Source of the DNA: Deinococcus arcticus
GTDB lineage: Bacteria > Deinococcota > Deinococci > Deinococcales > Deinococcaceae
Length of the DNA: 64,000 nucleotides
NCBI RefSeq assembly: GCF_003028415.1
Contig: NZ_PYSV01000001.1
Coordinates: 1-64,000, forward strand
Reading direction: 5' to 3'
Shown here: positions 1-11,123 of the stretch, piece by piece
How positions within the stretch are numbered: the first letter of the stretch is position 1
Layout: the number at the start of each line of letters is the position of its first letter
Program-made: the position numbers and the translations under genes
The notes under the pieces: model-generated
The model's database searches: none
The model's input: only the letters and a program-made list of their open reading frames with translations
Told to the model about the DNA's origin: nothing

Positions 1-89
1 GCTTCGCGCTGCGTGGGCCGGTTGAAGACGTGATCCAACTGGGTGCAGTAGGTCTCCAGTGGATCAGGCACCACACGATCCTGGCTCAT
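1..89 (-). mobile_element. IS701/IS4-type transposase, N-terminal fragment at window edge
   Basis: Read on the minus strand from an ATG at 87-89, the frame stays open to the window edge and begins MSQDRVVPDPLETYCTQLDH, continuing VFNRPTQREA. The pattern of a short Pro/Asp-rich start followed by ETYC-x-Q-x-D-x-x-F and a run of polar residues resembles the N-terminus of IS701-family DDE transposases common in Deinococcus. Only about 29 residues are inside the window. The element ends somewhere between about 90 and 130, where the choice-of-anchor I coding sequence begins abruptly. Family assignment is from memory of the family start and is moderate. Confidence 0.6.
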
Positions 90-119
90 GGCCCAGTGTG
101 CGCTTTCGACCAGTCAACG

Positions 120-1478
120 GACTACCAATATGTGACCCTGCAAGAAAGCAACGCCATGGCCACGGTGGACCTGACGCGCGGCGAAATCGTGGCCCTGAAA
201 TCGCTGGGGTACAAGAACCATGCCCTGGCGGCCAACGCCTTTGACGCCAGCGACAGGGACGGCGGCGTGAACCTGAAGCCCTGGCCGGTGCTGGGCGCGT
301 ACATGCCCGACGCCATCGCCAGCATCTCGGTGGGGGGCCGCACCTACCTGCTCACCGCCAATGAAGGCGACACCCGTGATTACGGCGCGGCCTATCTGGA
401 CGAGGTGAAGGTCTCGGCCCTGACGCTGGACGCGGCGGCGTTTCCCAATGGGGCCGCGCTGAAAGCCGACGCCGCGCTGGGGCGCCTGGTCGTCAGCAAG
501 CCCGACGCCGACACCGATGGGGACGGCGACGCCGACCGGTTGGTGGCTTTTGGTGCCCGCAGCCTGAGCGTCTGGAACGCCGACCTGGAGCTGGTGGCCG
601 ACACCGGCAGCCTCTTTGAAGCCAAAACCGCCGAGCTGAGTGCTTCCAGCTTTAACAGTAGCGGCACCGCCAGCACCTTCGACACCCGCAGCGACAACAA
701 AGGCCCAGAGCCCGAAGGCGTGGCCACGGGCGTGGTGGCGGGCCGCACGCTGGCCTTCGTGGGCCTGGAGCGCACGGGCGGCCTCATGGTGCTGGACGTG
801 AGCACGCCCGCCGCCCCGGCCTTCGTGGATTACCGCCACACAGTGACCCCTGCGGCTGACCCCAGAAGTGGCCTGGCGGGCGACCTCGCCCCCGAAGGGC
901 TGCTGTTCATTCCGGCTGCCGACAGCCCCAGCGGCAAGGCCCTGCTCGTCGCCAGCCACGAGGTCAGCGGCAGCGTGACCGTGTATGCCGTGGAAGACAG
1001 CGGCAATCTGACCCTGGCGGGCCGCTACCAGGCCAGCCCGTACACCTACGACGCGGGCGTGGCGGAAATCAGCGCCTACGACAAGGGCAGCAAGCAACTG
1101 TTTGTGGTGAACGGGGCCACTGGCAGCCTGGACATTCTGACCCTGGCCGACGTGGCCCAGCCCCGGTTCGTGAAGTCGGTCAGCCTGAGCGCGTACGGCC
1201 GCAGTGCCAACAGTGTGGCGGTGTCTAATGGCGTGGTGGCGGTGGCCGTGGAGGCAATCACCAAGACCGACCCGGGCAAGGTGGCCTTTCTCAACCCCGA
1301 CGGCACCGAGCGCGCCCCCGCCATTGCTGTGGGCGCCCAGCCCGACATGCTGACCTTCTCGCCGGACGGCAAGCTCCTGCTGGTGGCGAACGAGGGCGAA
1401 CCCAGCGCCGATTACAGCGTGGACCCAGCCGGGAGCGTGAGCATCATCAACGTGAGTAAAGCCCTGGCGGCGCGCTAA
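120..1478 (+). pseudogene. Choice-of-anchor I beta-propeller protein, 5'-truncated by IS
   Basis: From about residue QYVTLQESNAMATVDL onward the frame matches secreted choice-of-anchor I / alkaline-phosphatase-associated propeller proteins, with repeats such as RTYLLTANEGDTRDYG, GPEPEGVATG, and a C-terminal LLLVANEGEPSADY motif. A Ca-binding-like DADTDGDGDADR loop is present. Intact family members start with a signal peptide and an extra propeller blade. Here that part is replaced by sequence belonging to the IS at 1 to about 120, so the signal peptide is lost and export is unlikely. A frame can be read from nucleotide 30 (GTG), but its first 30 residues are antisense to the transposase start. 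What remains is about 450 residues. Confidence 0.75.
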
Positions 1479-1507
1479 ACGTGAGCAAGGGGGGGCCGGG
1501 GCAGGAT

Positions 1508-1544
1508 GCCTCGCTCCTTTATGACGGCGAGAACGAGGCTTTTT
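1508..1544 (+). terminator. Intrinsic terminator of the propeller gene
   Basis: GCCTCG at 1508-1513 pairs with CGAGGC at 1534-1539, and the stem is followed directly by five T residues. It lies 30 nt after the stop of the upstream gene. Confidence 0.6.
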
Positions 1545-1653
1545 CCACCTTCCCCTCCGGGTGGCAGAGAGTGAAGGTGCCCGGCGTGTTCAGCCGCATT
1601 CTCCGGGCTCGCCCTTCACCAACCTGGCCTGGGTTTTTCACCGCTGCCCCGGC

Positions 1654-1998
1654 TTACTGCTGCGCTGCGTAGTCCATGTAGGCATTCACCTGCGGCGTGA
1701 AAAACAGCGCCAGGGCGAAGAGGATGGGCAGCAGGCCAAACAGCACGGCCCCACCCAGCAGCATCTGCACGCCCGCCCCCAGCAGGAGCAGGCACAGCAC
1801 CAGCCGCGCCCAGGCTTTGCCCTGGTAGACCTGCCAGCACAGCCAGAGTTCAAGGCCAAAGCGGGCCAGCGCCAGCACATTCAATGTCCCCAGCACCAGC
1901 CCAGCCAGCAGGCCCAGCACAGACGAGGCCAGAAGGAGGCCCAGGATGAGCGCGGTCACGCGCCACCCGGCCTGAATGGACGCAGCGGATGTGGTCAT
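1654..1998 (-). CDS. Small integral membrane protein, function unknown
   Basis: This 114-residue protein is almost entirely hydrophobic. Apparent transmembrane segments lie at about residues 12-38, 40-57, 64-82 and 83-102, with a short polar N-terminus (MTTSAASIQAGWR). I do not recognise a family. The start is the ATG at 1998, because TAGCCT (2005-2010, minus strand) lies 6 nt upstream, the spacing of a leaderless transcript. It is convergent with the truncated propeller gene and divergent from the ABC-F gene. Confidence 0.65.
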   Translation of the reverse strand: MTTSAASIQAGWRVTALILGLLLASSVLGLLAGLVLGTLNVLALARFGLELWLCWQVYQGKAWARLVLCLLLLGAGVQMLLGGAVLFGLLPILFALALFFTPQVNAYMDYAAQQ

Positions 1999-2116
1999 GG
2001 CCCCAGGCTAGGGGTCGGTCATACGCCTCGCAGGCTCATCTGCCCACCCCGCCACTAGGGGCGTCTGCGCATTTCGGCGCAGTTCACGCCTTCTGGGCTC
2101 TGCTAGCCTGACCGGC

Positions 2117-4246
2117 GTGCCCACGCTCATCGCTGCTTCCAACATCACCGTGCGCTACGGCGAACGGGTGGTGCTGGACAGCGTGTCGCTGAGCGTCACG
2201 GACGGCGAACGGGTGGCTCTGCTGGGTCGCAACGGGGCGGGCAAGACCACCCTGCTGCGCGTGCTGACCGGCGAACTGGTCCCCGAGGACGGCGAGGTCT
2301 GGCGGGAAGGGGGCCTGCGCACAGCGGTGCTGGCCCAGCACCACGCGCACCCGCCCGGCCTCTCGGTGCAGGCGCTCTTGGACGCCGCGCACCCCTACCG
2401 GGAACTAGAGGAGGAGCTGCTGGTGCTGGAGGCCAACCTGGGTGACCCCGACGCCCTGGCCGCCTGGAGTGCTCTGCACGCCCGCCTGGACGAGGCCGAC
2501 GCTTTCCGCTGGCCGTCGCGCGTGGCCCGGGTGCTGGGGATGCTGGACCTCACGCGGTTTCGTGACCGAGAGGCCGCCACGCTCTCGGGCGGCGAGAAGA
2601 CCCGCCTGGCCCTCGCGCTGGCCCTGGCCCGCGAACCGGACCTGCTCATTCTGGACGAGCCCACCAACCACCTCGACATTCGCATGCGCGAGTGGCTGGA
2701 AGGCTATCTGCGCGACTTCCGGGGCGGCGTGCTGCTGACCAGCCACGACCGCGATTTTCTGGATGCCGTGGCCACCCGCAGCCTGTGGCTGGAAGGCGGC
2801 CAGGGCGTGGGCTACCCCGGCGGCTACTCCCGCGCCCGCGCCGTGCGCGAACTCGAACGCCGCACCCAGACCCGCGCCGCCCGGCTGGGCGAACAGGAAG
2901 CTGCGCGGCTGGCCGGCAGTGTTGAGACCCTGGACCGCTGGGGCCGCCGCTCGCGCGCCCTGAAAACCCGCGCCGAGCGGGTGGCTGTTCCCGAAGCCCC
3001 ACTCCCCGAACGTCAGATTCGCATGCGCCTGCTGTCGGGCACGGCCCGCGCGCCGCTGGTGGCCTGGGGCCAGCACCTGTCCAAGACCTACGGCGAGCGC
3101 GTGGTGCTGGGGAACGCGGCCTTCCGCCTGCGTCAGGGCGACCGCGTGGCCCTGATGGGCGCCAACGGCACCGGCAAAACCACCCTGATGCGCCTGCTGG
3201 CCGGAGAACTGCACCCCGACCCACCCCAGGCTGACCCCCTGACTGGCGAGCGCGGCCCCGAACCCGTGTTGCGGCTGGCCAACGGCGTCACGGTGGCCAG
3301 CCTGGACCAGACCTGGCACGGCCTGACCCCCGGCGAGGGGCTGCACGCGCAGTTCGAGCGCCGCTTTGGACGGCAGGCGAACAGTCTGCTGGGCCGCGCG
3401 GGCTTTGGCGCCGCCGACTGGCCCAAATCCCCCGAAGACCTCTCGGGTGGGGAACGGGCACGAGCTGGTTTGGCGCTGGTCAGTGGGCTGCGGGCCGACC
3501 TGCTGCTGCTGGACGAGCCCACCAACCACCTGGATGTCGAGGTCCTGCAGGCCCTGGAAGGCGCAGTGCAGGCCTACGGGGGCGCCGTGGTCATCGTGAC
3601 CCACGACCGCCGCTTTGCCCGCGAGGTCGCCACCCGCCTGTGGGTTATTGAGGACAGTGTGCTGCGCGAGGTGGGGGGCTGGGGCAGCTGCGAGTACCTG
3701 GACCCGGCGGCCACCTTGCAGGGCGACCCGCCGCCGCCCCCACCCCCGCCCACGCCCCGGCAGCGCCTGCCTGGGCTGGAGGCGCAGCTGGGGACCATCC
3801 GCGCCGAGCTGGACCGTCCCCCCGGCACCCTGACCGGCCGCGAGGAAGCCCGCCTGCGGGCCCAGGCCCACGCGCTGCAGCAGACGCTGTATGGCCTGTA
3901 TGCCCAGGTCTGGGAAGCCCCCCAGTACGACGCCCAGGTGCGCGAGCCGCCGCTGACCGTGCGCGCCCAGCGACTGGGTGAGGACGGCGGCATGTTCTGG
4001 GCCGCCCACAACGAGGGCTGCGCGCACCTTGCCTGGGACGGCTACACCCTGCGCTGGAACGGTGAGCCGCCCGCGTGGTACGGCGCCGCGCTGCTGGGCG
4101 GGACGCTGCGCATTCTTTTTGAGCACTGGAATGTGGGCCGCGTGGAACTGGGAGACGACGGCCTGCGGCTGACCCGCCGCGCCTATTTCGAGCGGCTGGG
4201 GCTGATCCAGCGGCGCTCCGGGGCAGAGGAGCCGGGCACAGGCTAA
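2117..4246 (+). CDS. ABC-F family ATPase with long C-terminal extension
   Basis: This is a soluble tandem-ATPase protein of the ABC-F class, whose members act on ribosomes (translation factors or antibiotic-target protection) rather than as transporters. NBD1 shows Walker A GRNGAGKTT (about residue 38), signature LSGGEKTR and Walker B LLILDEPTNHLD. NBD2 shows GANGTGKTT (about 353), LSGGERAR and LLLLDEPTNHLD. No membrane segments are visible. At 709 residues it is longer than the usual 530-650, because after NBD2 and a Pro run (PPPPPPPP, about residue 540) a helical stretch and about 110 residues of non-ABC sequence (LGEDGGMFWAAHNEGCAHLAW...) follow. The start is a GTG; TAGCCT at 2104-2109 is 7 nt upstream, suggesting leaderless translation. 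Confidence 0.9.
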   Translation: MPTLIAASNITVRYGERVVLDSVSLSVTDGERVALLGRNGAGKTTLLRVLTGELVPEDGEVWREGGLRTAVLAQHHAHPPGLSVQALLDAAHPYRELEEELLVLEANLGDPDALAAWSALHARLDEADAFRWPSRVARVLGMLDLTRFRDREAATLSGGEKTRLALALALAREPDLLILDEPTNHLDIRMREWLEGYLRDFRGGVLLTSHDRDFLDAVATRSLWLEGGQGVGYPGGYSRARAVRELERRTQTRAARLGEQEAARLAGSVETLDRWGRRSRALKTRAERVAVPEAPLPERQIRMRLLSGTARAPLVAWGQHLSKTYGERVVLGNAAFRLRQGDRVALMGANGTGKTTLMRLLAGELHPDPPQADPLTGERGPEPVLRLANGVTVASLDQTWHGLTPGEGLHAQFERRFGRQANSLLGRAGFGAADWPKSPEDLSGGERARAGLALVSGLRADLLLLDEPTNHLDVEVLQALEGAVQAYGGAVVIVTHDRRFAREVATRLWVIEDSVLREVGGWGSCEYLDPAATLQGDPPPPPPPPTPRQRLPGLEAQLGTIRAELDRPPGTLTGREEARLRAQAHALQQTLYGLYAQVWEAPQYDAQVREPPLTVRAQRLGEDGGMFWAAHNEGCAHLAWDGYTLRWNGEPPAWYGAALLGGTLRILFEHWNVGRVELGDDGLRLTRRAYFERLGLIQRRSGAEEPGTG

Positions 4247-4284
4247 AACCCGGCATTTTCGGGAAATGCTCTATACTTCCGCGC

Positions 4285-4740
4285 ATGGAAGATCTCATCA
4301 AGGGCCGCCTCGGCGGAGCGGACGGCTACGGCATCCGCTGCGTCATTGACGGCGACACCATCAAGGGCCGCGCGGGCGGCAAGCTGCACGGCAAGGACAT
4401 CAACCTCGAAATCACCGAGCGCGGCGTGCAGGGCAGCGTCGGCGCCGATTCCGTGAAGATTGAACTGCAGGACGGCGAGCTGAAGGGCAACGTGGGCGCC
4501 CAGAACCTCACGCTGCGCGGCGTGGACCGCGTGACCGGCTACATGGGCGAGCCCATCGTGGGCTGGAACGTGGTGGCGCAGCAGACCGGCGAGAAACTGG
4601 TGGGCCAGCTGGGCAGCACCGTGCTGGGCCGCCCCTTCGAGCTGGACCTGGGCAGCGCCCCCGGCTGGGTGGGCACCCTGGTCGCCGTGGTGGCCTTTTA
4701 CGCCCTGGAACCCCGCGCCAACGTCAGCGTCAGCCGCTAA
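4285..4740 (+). CDS. Conserved hypothetical protein, beta-rich
   Basis: 151 residues with short repeated motifs of the type GRLGGADGYGIR, GRAGGKLHGKDINLEI, RGVQGSVGADSVKIEL and GELKGNVGAQNLTL. This suggests a right-handed beta solenoid or repeated beta-hairpins in the N-terminal 100 residues. The C-terminus (GTLVAVVAFYALEPRANVSVSR) is hydrophobic. There is no signal peptide and I do not recognise a family. TATACT at 4272-4277 lies 7 nt before the ATG, a textbook leaderless promoter. It is followed by a clear terminator, so the gene is monocistronic. Confidence 0.75.
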   Translation: MEDLIKGRLGGADGYGIRCVIDGDTIKGRAGGKLHGKDINLEITERGVQGSVGADSVKIELQDGELKGNVGAQNLTLRGVDRVTGYMGEPIVGWNVVAQQTGEKLVGQLGSTVLGRPFELDLGSAPGWVGTLVAVVAFYALEPRANVSVSR

Positions 4741-4755
4741 ACACCGCTGCTGCTG

Positions 4756-4786
4756 AGCCGCCCGCTTCGGCTGGGCGGCTTTTTTT
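4756..4786 (+). terminator. Intrinsic terminator
   Basis: AGCCGCCC (4756-4763) pairs perfectly with GGGCGGCT (4773-4780) around a 9-nt loop, followed by a run of seven T. Confidence 0.85.
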
Positions 4787-4816
4787 ATTGCTGTCGTCCC
4801 ATGTAATCTACATTCC

Positions 4817-4846
4817 TTGACAAGAATATTCCAAAAATGGCATACT
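4817..4846 (+). promoter_or_regulatory. Sigma70-type promoter of the arsR-SRPBCC operon
   Basis: Perfect -35 TTGACA at 4817-4822, 18-nt spacer, -10 CATACT at 4841-4846. The AT-rich spacer is unlike the surrounding GC-rich DNA. An ArsR-type repressor of its own operon would be expected to bind near here, but I see no clear long palindrome. Confidence 0.75.
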
Positions 4847-4876
4847 GAGGTCATCAAAAGGGGTGGCCAAGCAGAT

Positions 4877-5221
4877 GTGAACACGCAAACTTTTCAGGCG
4901 CTGGCGGACCCGCACCGCCTCCAGATGGTGGAATTGCTGCGGGGGGCGCCGCTGACCGTGGGTGAACTTGCCGCCCGCCTTGACCTCAAGCAGCCGCAGG
5001 CGTCCAAGCACCTGCGCGTCCTGAGCGACGCCGGACTGATTGAGCTGCGCCCGCAGGCCAATCGCCGCATCTGTCACCTACGCCCAGAACCATTTCAGGA
5101 CCTGGATGACTGGTTGGCCACCTTTCAGGAGTTGTGGAAAGAGCGCTTTGACCGGCTGGACGATTATCTTCGGCAACTTCAGACCCCCGCCCCTTCAGAT
5201 GACCCAGGAGAGACCCCATGA
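4877..5221 (+). CDS. ArsR-family winged-helix transcriptional regulator
   Basis: About 114 residues with the ArsR fold: FQALADPHRLQMVELLRG (helices 1-2), LTVGELAARLDLKQPQASKHLRVLSDAGLIELR (recognition helix and wing). No metal-binding CxC motif is seen, so it belongs to the non-metal subgroup usually paired with SRPBCC proteins. The frame can be extended to 4817, but that region is the promoter. GTG 4877 fits family length and has a GGGG Shine-Dalgarno-like stretch about 12 nt upstream. Its stop overlaps the next start by 4 nt (ATGA), so the two genes are translationally coupled. Confidence 0.85.
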   Translation: MNTQTFQALADPHRLQMVELLRGAPLTVGELAARLDLKQPQASKHLRVLSDAGLIELRPQANRRICHLRPEPFQDLDDWLATFQELWKERFDRLDDYLRQLQTPAPSDDPGETP

Positions 5222-5742
5222 CCAGCGCTGCCCTCACCCTGACCCACCGCATCGAAAACGACACGCAACTCGTGCTGGAACGCACCTTCGCGGCGCCGCC
5301 CGAACTGGTCTTTGCCGCCTTCACCCAGCCCGACCACCTGCGCCAGTGGTGGGGGCCACGCGGCTGGACACTGACCCACTGCGCGGTGGACCTGCGCCCC
5401 GGTGGCCGCTGGCACTACTGCATGAAGTGCGAGGATAAGAACCAGGGCGACTTCTACGGCATGGAGTCGTGGGGCCTGGGCATTTACGACGAGATTGACG
5501 CGCCGGGTCGCCTGGTCTACACCGACTACTTTTCGGATGCCGAGGGCACCATCAATGACCAGATGCCCGCCACCCAGAGCATTCTGACCTTTGAGGACGT
5601 GGGCGGGAAAACGCGCGTGGTCAGCCGCTCGGTGTACAGCACGCCCGAAGCCCTGAAGACCGTCATGGACATGGGCATGCTCCAGGGCATCACCGAAACG
5701 TGGGAGCGGCTGGCCGAGCATCTGGCAGGGCAGGGCGAGTAA
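5218..5742 (+). CDS. SRPBCC/AHSA1-family protein
   Basis: 174 residues of the START/AHSA1 (Bet v 1-like) fold: TFAAPPELVFAAFTQPDHLRQWWGPRGWT near the N-terminus, DLRPGGRWHYCM, and a C-terminal GMLQGITETWERLAEHLA helix. Such proteins bind hydrophobic ligands in a deep cavity. Paired with ArsR regulators, their substrate is generally unknown. It is the second gene of an ATGA-overlapping operon and is cytoplasmic by absence of a signal. It ends before a bidirectional hairpin shared with clpB. Confidence 0.85.
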   Translation: MTSAALTLTHRIENDTQLVLERTFAAPPELVFAAFTQPDHLRQWWGPRGWTLTHCAVDLRPGGRWHYCMKCEDKNQGDFYGMESWGLGIYDEIDAPGRLVYTDYFSDAEGTINDQMPATQSILTFEDVGGKTRVVSRSVYSTPEALKTVMDMGMLQGITETWERLAEHLAGQGE

Positions 5743-5756
5743 GCGCCACAGCAAGG

Positions 5757-5791
5757 AAAGAGCCGCTCCCGGTGCGTGGAGGCGGCTCTTT
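5757..5791. terminator. Bidirectional terminator between the SRPBCC gene and clpB
   Basis: AAAGAGCCGC (5757-5766) pairs with GCGGCTCTTT (5782-5791), giving A/T-flanked hairpins on both strands between convergent genes. Confidence 0.7.
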
Positions 5792-5917
5792 CGGTTGTGG
5801 GGTGGACCTCTTTCCTGAGTTCCTCAAGAGGAGAGGGTCAAAACATGACGTCCCTAGCGGCTTCCTGACTGTTGCTTGAGGCGGCGGCATCGCGGCCTTG
5901 AGCCATCTGCCATCCGC

Positions 5918-8476
<2,559 letters not shown>

Positions 8477-8519
8477 AGGGGAACCTCCGGGAAAGATAGG
8501 TGGTGGGTCAACTGGACCC

Positions 8520-8549
8520 ATTCTGAAACTTGAGTGCAGTTATGTCAAG
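8520..8549 (-). promoter_or_regulatory. clpB promoter overlapping an HspR-type HAIR operator
   Basis: On the minus strand, -35 TTGACA (8548-8543), 17-nt spacer and CAGAAT (8525-8520) form a sigma70-type promoter. Overlapping it, + strand 8529-8549 reads CTTGAGT-N7-TGTCAAG, matching 12 of 14 positions of the HAIR consensus CTTGAGT-N7-ACTCAAG bound by HspR. HspR is a documented heat-shock repressor in D. radiodurans. Bound repressor would cover the -35 and spacer. Confidence 0.8.
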
Positions 8550-8708
8550 TTTATTGCGGCTTGAAAAACGTGGCTGGGATTGCAAGGGTACGCCCCTGCG
8601 CCCAGCCGCAACGGCCACGCAACGCTGCCACGGCCATGATGAAGCTGTCCGATCACGCCCCAGTCACGCCCGGCGGCTTACCGTGACCCCACCACAGGAG
8701 GTTTCCTC

Positions 8709-9389
8709 ATGAACCACACCCCCGCTGTTCTTGCCCTGCTCGCTCTCTCGTCGCTGGCCCTGTCGGCCCTCGCCGCTGCCCAGAAAACCACCGTCACCAT
8801 CGGCGGCCAGCCGGTCAGCCTGGACACCGTGAAGGTGGGCGGACGCACTTACGTGGCGCTGGACCAGCTGCAAAAGGCCCTTACAGCAGCGGGCGGGGCC
8901 GGGCCGCTGGGCGCCGCCGAGGGCTGCCTGAATGAATGGCTGTTCAACGGCACCTGGCGTCTGCGGGCCACCGCCGTGAAGTACGTGCCGGACGCGGGCA
9001 ACGGCAACTCTTACGGCTGGGTGGTGACCACCGAGATCCGCAATGGGGGCAAGCAGGCCCTGAGCTTTTACCGCACGGGCATCGAAAAGGGCATCGGCGT
9101 GGCGCTGAAAAACGGCGATTTCAAGGCGCTGGGCCTCAGCGGGCTGGCCTCGGCATTTAACGACCGCATGATGACGGACCTGTCCCCTGGCGCGGGCGTA
9201 CTGATGGACCTGCCCTTCTCCTGGCAGGGCGGAAACCCCACCAACGCCGAATTGCAGGCCAACCCCCCCGTCAAGTTGATTGTGCCGGTGGATGTCAGCG
9301 CCTTGCGCCGGGGCGGCAGCACCCTGTACAAAACCGTGAATTATGCCAGGGACCCCAGTTTCCGCGTGAACCTCACCTGCAAGGGATAG
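8709..9389 (+). CDS. Secreted protein with copper amine oxidase-N-like domain
   Basis: 226 residues. Residues 1-25 form a clear signal peptide (hydrophobic LALLALSSLALSALAAAQ, cleavage after AAA-Q). Residues 26-60 (TTVTIGGQPVSLDTVKVGGRTYVALDQLQKAL) resemble the stalk-like copper amine oxidase N-terminal module seen on extracytoplasmic proteins. The remaining 150 residues are a beta-rich domain I cannot assign, with a Cys pair (ECLNEW..., NLTCKG) that could form a disulfide. The start is well supported by GGAGG 8-9 nt upstream. Confidence 0.75.
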   Translation: MNHTPAVLALLALSSLALSALAAAQKTTVTIGGQPVSLDTVKVGGRTYVALDQLQKALTAAGGAGPLGAAEGCLNEWLFNGTWRLRATAVKYVPDAGNGNSYGWVVTTEIRNGGKQALSFYRTGIEKGIGVALKNGDFKALGLSGLASAFNDRMMTDLSPGAGVLMDLPFSWQGGNPTNAELQANPPVKLIVPVDVSALRRGGSTLYKTVNYARDPSFRVNLTCKG

Positions 9390-9400
9390 AGAGGCAGAAA

Positions 9401-9436
9401 GCGCGCGCGGCCTAATGGGGAACAGGCCGCGCGCGC
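9401..9436. terminator. Perfect 13-bp hairpin between convergent genes
   Basis: GCGCGCGCGGCCT (9401-9413) pairs perfectly with AGGCCGCGCGCGC (9424-9436) around a 10-nt loop. The flanking T tracts are short, but position and stem strength fit a bidirectional terminator. Confidence 0.7.
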
Positions 9437-9455
9437 TCTTCACTCTCCTGCCCGC

Positions 9456-10892
9456 CTAGCGCGAGAGGATGTAGTTCAGGCCGGTGGCCGGGTCCATCAC
9501 ATGCAGGGCGCCGTCAAAGCCCACGATCAGCTGGGTGCTGCCGGGAATGGGGTACAGGGTGGCGCTGCTGGCGCGGCCCTTGCTCAGCGGCGTGCCCTTG
9601 GGGGGCTCAATCAGGGTGCGGTCGCCCGTGGCGGGGTCAATGCGCACCAGGGCAAAGGGCTCGGCCGATACCTGGGCCTGGGTGGTGTACAGCGCGCCGC
9701 CGCTGTAGACCAGCGCGCTGCCAATGTGCGCCGCGCCCTGGCCCTTCTTGAAGACCTGCGCGCCCGCCTGATCGGTCTGGCCGGAAATCAGGCGGCGCTC
9801 GCCCGTCTTCATGTCCACGCTGACCACGATGTAGTTGGGGTTGGGCCCGCCTGAGGCGTACAGGGTGGTGCCGTTGACTGCGAAATCCCCGAAGATGGGC
9901 CCGGTGCCGGCCAGGCTGCTGGTCCAGGGAATGCCGCTGCCCTGCACGTTGTCGCCGCTCACGTCGAAGCGCGAGACGGAGGTGCAGCGGTAGTCGTTCT
10001 TCGCGTCCAGCTTGAACAGCGCAAAGCCTGAGCCAATGGGGCTGTTGCTGCCCATCATGTAGACGTTGCCCTCGGCGTCAGTGGCCATATAGGTGTGCGG
10101 CAGCGCCGGAGTTACGGCCTTGGGGTCCAGCTGGGTGCAGAAGTAGCCGTTGCCGGGCGCGGTGGGCTGCGGGGCCGGTGCAGGCGCGGGCGCCGCTGGC
10201 CTGGGACCGCCCAGCAGCCCGCCCAGCAGGCCGCCCACATTCACGTTGCCGATGGGCGTGGAGACGGTGGTGTTGGGCACAGACACACCGGGCGCACTGG
10301 GGGCCGCGCCGCCGGTCTGGGCCGGGCGGCGCGGATCGGCGTACTTGAGTTCCACCGTGTCGCGCACGCGGGTGTCACCCGCCGTGGTGGGGGTCCACAG
10401 CAGGGTGCGGTCGCCGGTGCGGGGGTCAATGCGAATCAACTGCCCGGTGTGGGCCAGCAGCGAGCCGTCGGGCAGGGGCTGCACGTCGTAAATATTGCCC
10501 AGCGTGTACAGATCCAGCGTGTCGCGGTCGCCCTGCACCTTCACGCCCTTGCCCACCTTCTCCATCGTGTTCAGGTAGCCGCTGACCACCCGTCGGTTGC
10601 CGGTGTTCAGGTCCACGGCCATCACCACGCCAAAGGGGTCGGTGTTGCGCAGGGTTTCCAGGGCCAGATACAGCGTCTGGCCATCGGCCGAAACGAAGCC
10701 GCCGCGGAATTGCTCGGCGCCGCCCTGGTAGAAGGTCGAGCCGCTGCCGATGGCCCCCACGCCGTCGGGGGCACTTTTGGCCACGCAGCGCGCGTTGGCG
10801 CTGTCCCTGGTGCAGTCAATCATGGTGGGCAGGGCGTGGGCCTGGGGGGCCAGCAGGGTCAGGGCGGCAGTCAGGGCAAACAATCGGTTCAT
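9456..10892 (-). CDS. Secreted beta-propeller-like protein
   Basis: 478 residues from ATG 10892, which has AGGAG 5 nt upstream; a GTG two codons earlier overlaps that site and is less likely. A signal peptide (MNRLFALTAALTLLAPQAHA) precedes repeats of the form ADGQTLYLALETL, GDRTLLW, MDPATGL and IDPATGDRTLI, consistent with a propeller of four-stranded blades. A Pro/Ala linker (PAAPAPAPAPQPTAPG, about 235-255) divides two halves, each with cysteines (DC..RC; YFC). I see no catalytic motif. Confidence 0.7.
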   Translation of the reverse strand: MNRLFALTAALTLLAPQAHALPTMIDCTRDSANARCVAKSAPDGVGAIGSGSTFYQGGAEQFRGGFVSADGQTLYLALETLRNTDPFGVVMAVDLNTGNRRVVSGYLNTMEKVGKGVKVQGDRDTLDLYTLGNIYDVQPLPDGSLLAHTGQLIRIDPRTGDRTLLWTPTTAGDTRVRDTVELKYADPRRPAQTGGAAPSAPGVSVPNTTVSTPIGNVNVGGLLGGLLGGPRPAAPAPAPAPQPTAPGNGYFCTQLDPKAVTPALPHTYMATDAEGNVYMMGSNSPIGSGFALFKLDAKNDYRCTSVSRFDVSGDNVQGSGIPWTSSLAGTGPIFGDFAVNGTTLYASGGPNPNYIVVSVDMKTGERRLISGQTDQAGAQVFKKGQGAAHIGSALVYSGGALYTTQAQVSAEPFALVRIDPATGDRTLIEPPKGTPLSKGRASSATLYPIPGSTQLIVGFDGALHVMDPATGLNYILSR

Positions 10893-11073
10893 GGGCACTC
10901 CTGAAAAAGCACCGCCCGGAAGCGGTGAAGGGATAGTGGCGCAGCTGGCTCAGGCTGGGCTGGCCGCTCCGGAGTGTAGAGCGTGAAGTTTTTCGCGCTT
11001 GCCAGACCTGCGGTTGACTTTCCCGTGTCCCGTCAGGTAGAGCGCCCCTCGCGGTGATCCCAGGAAAGGGGAA

Positions 11074-11102
11074 GGGCCGATCTGCACGCAGCAGATCGGC
11101 CC
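11074..11102 (-). terminator. Perfect 12-bp hairpin, terminator-like
   Basis: GGGCCGATCTGC (11074-11085) pairs with GCAGATCGGCCC (11091-11102). On the minus strand it is followed by TTCCCCTTT. It closely resembles the livF terminator at 11652-11683, including the preceding TGACCCGG, as if duplicated (see findings). The rest of 10893-11123 holds nothing else I can support. Confidence 0.6.
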
Positions 11103-11123
11103 CAGTGAACGGCGAAGTCCGGG

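Noticed and set aside
4817..4876. Longer start for the ArsR regulator
   Set aside because: This stretch is the TTGACA/CATACT promoter; the family fold starts at NTQTFQALADP.
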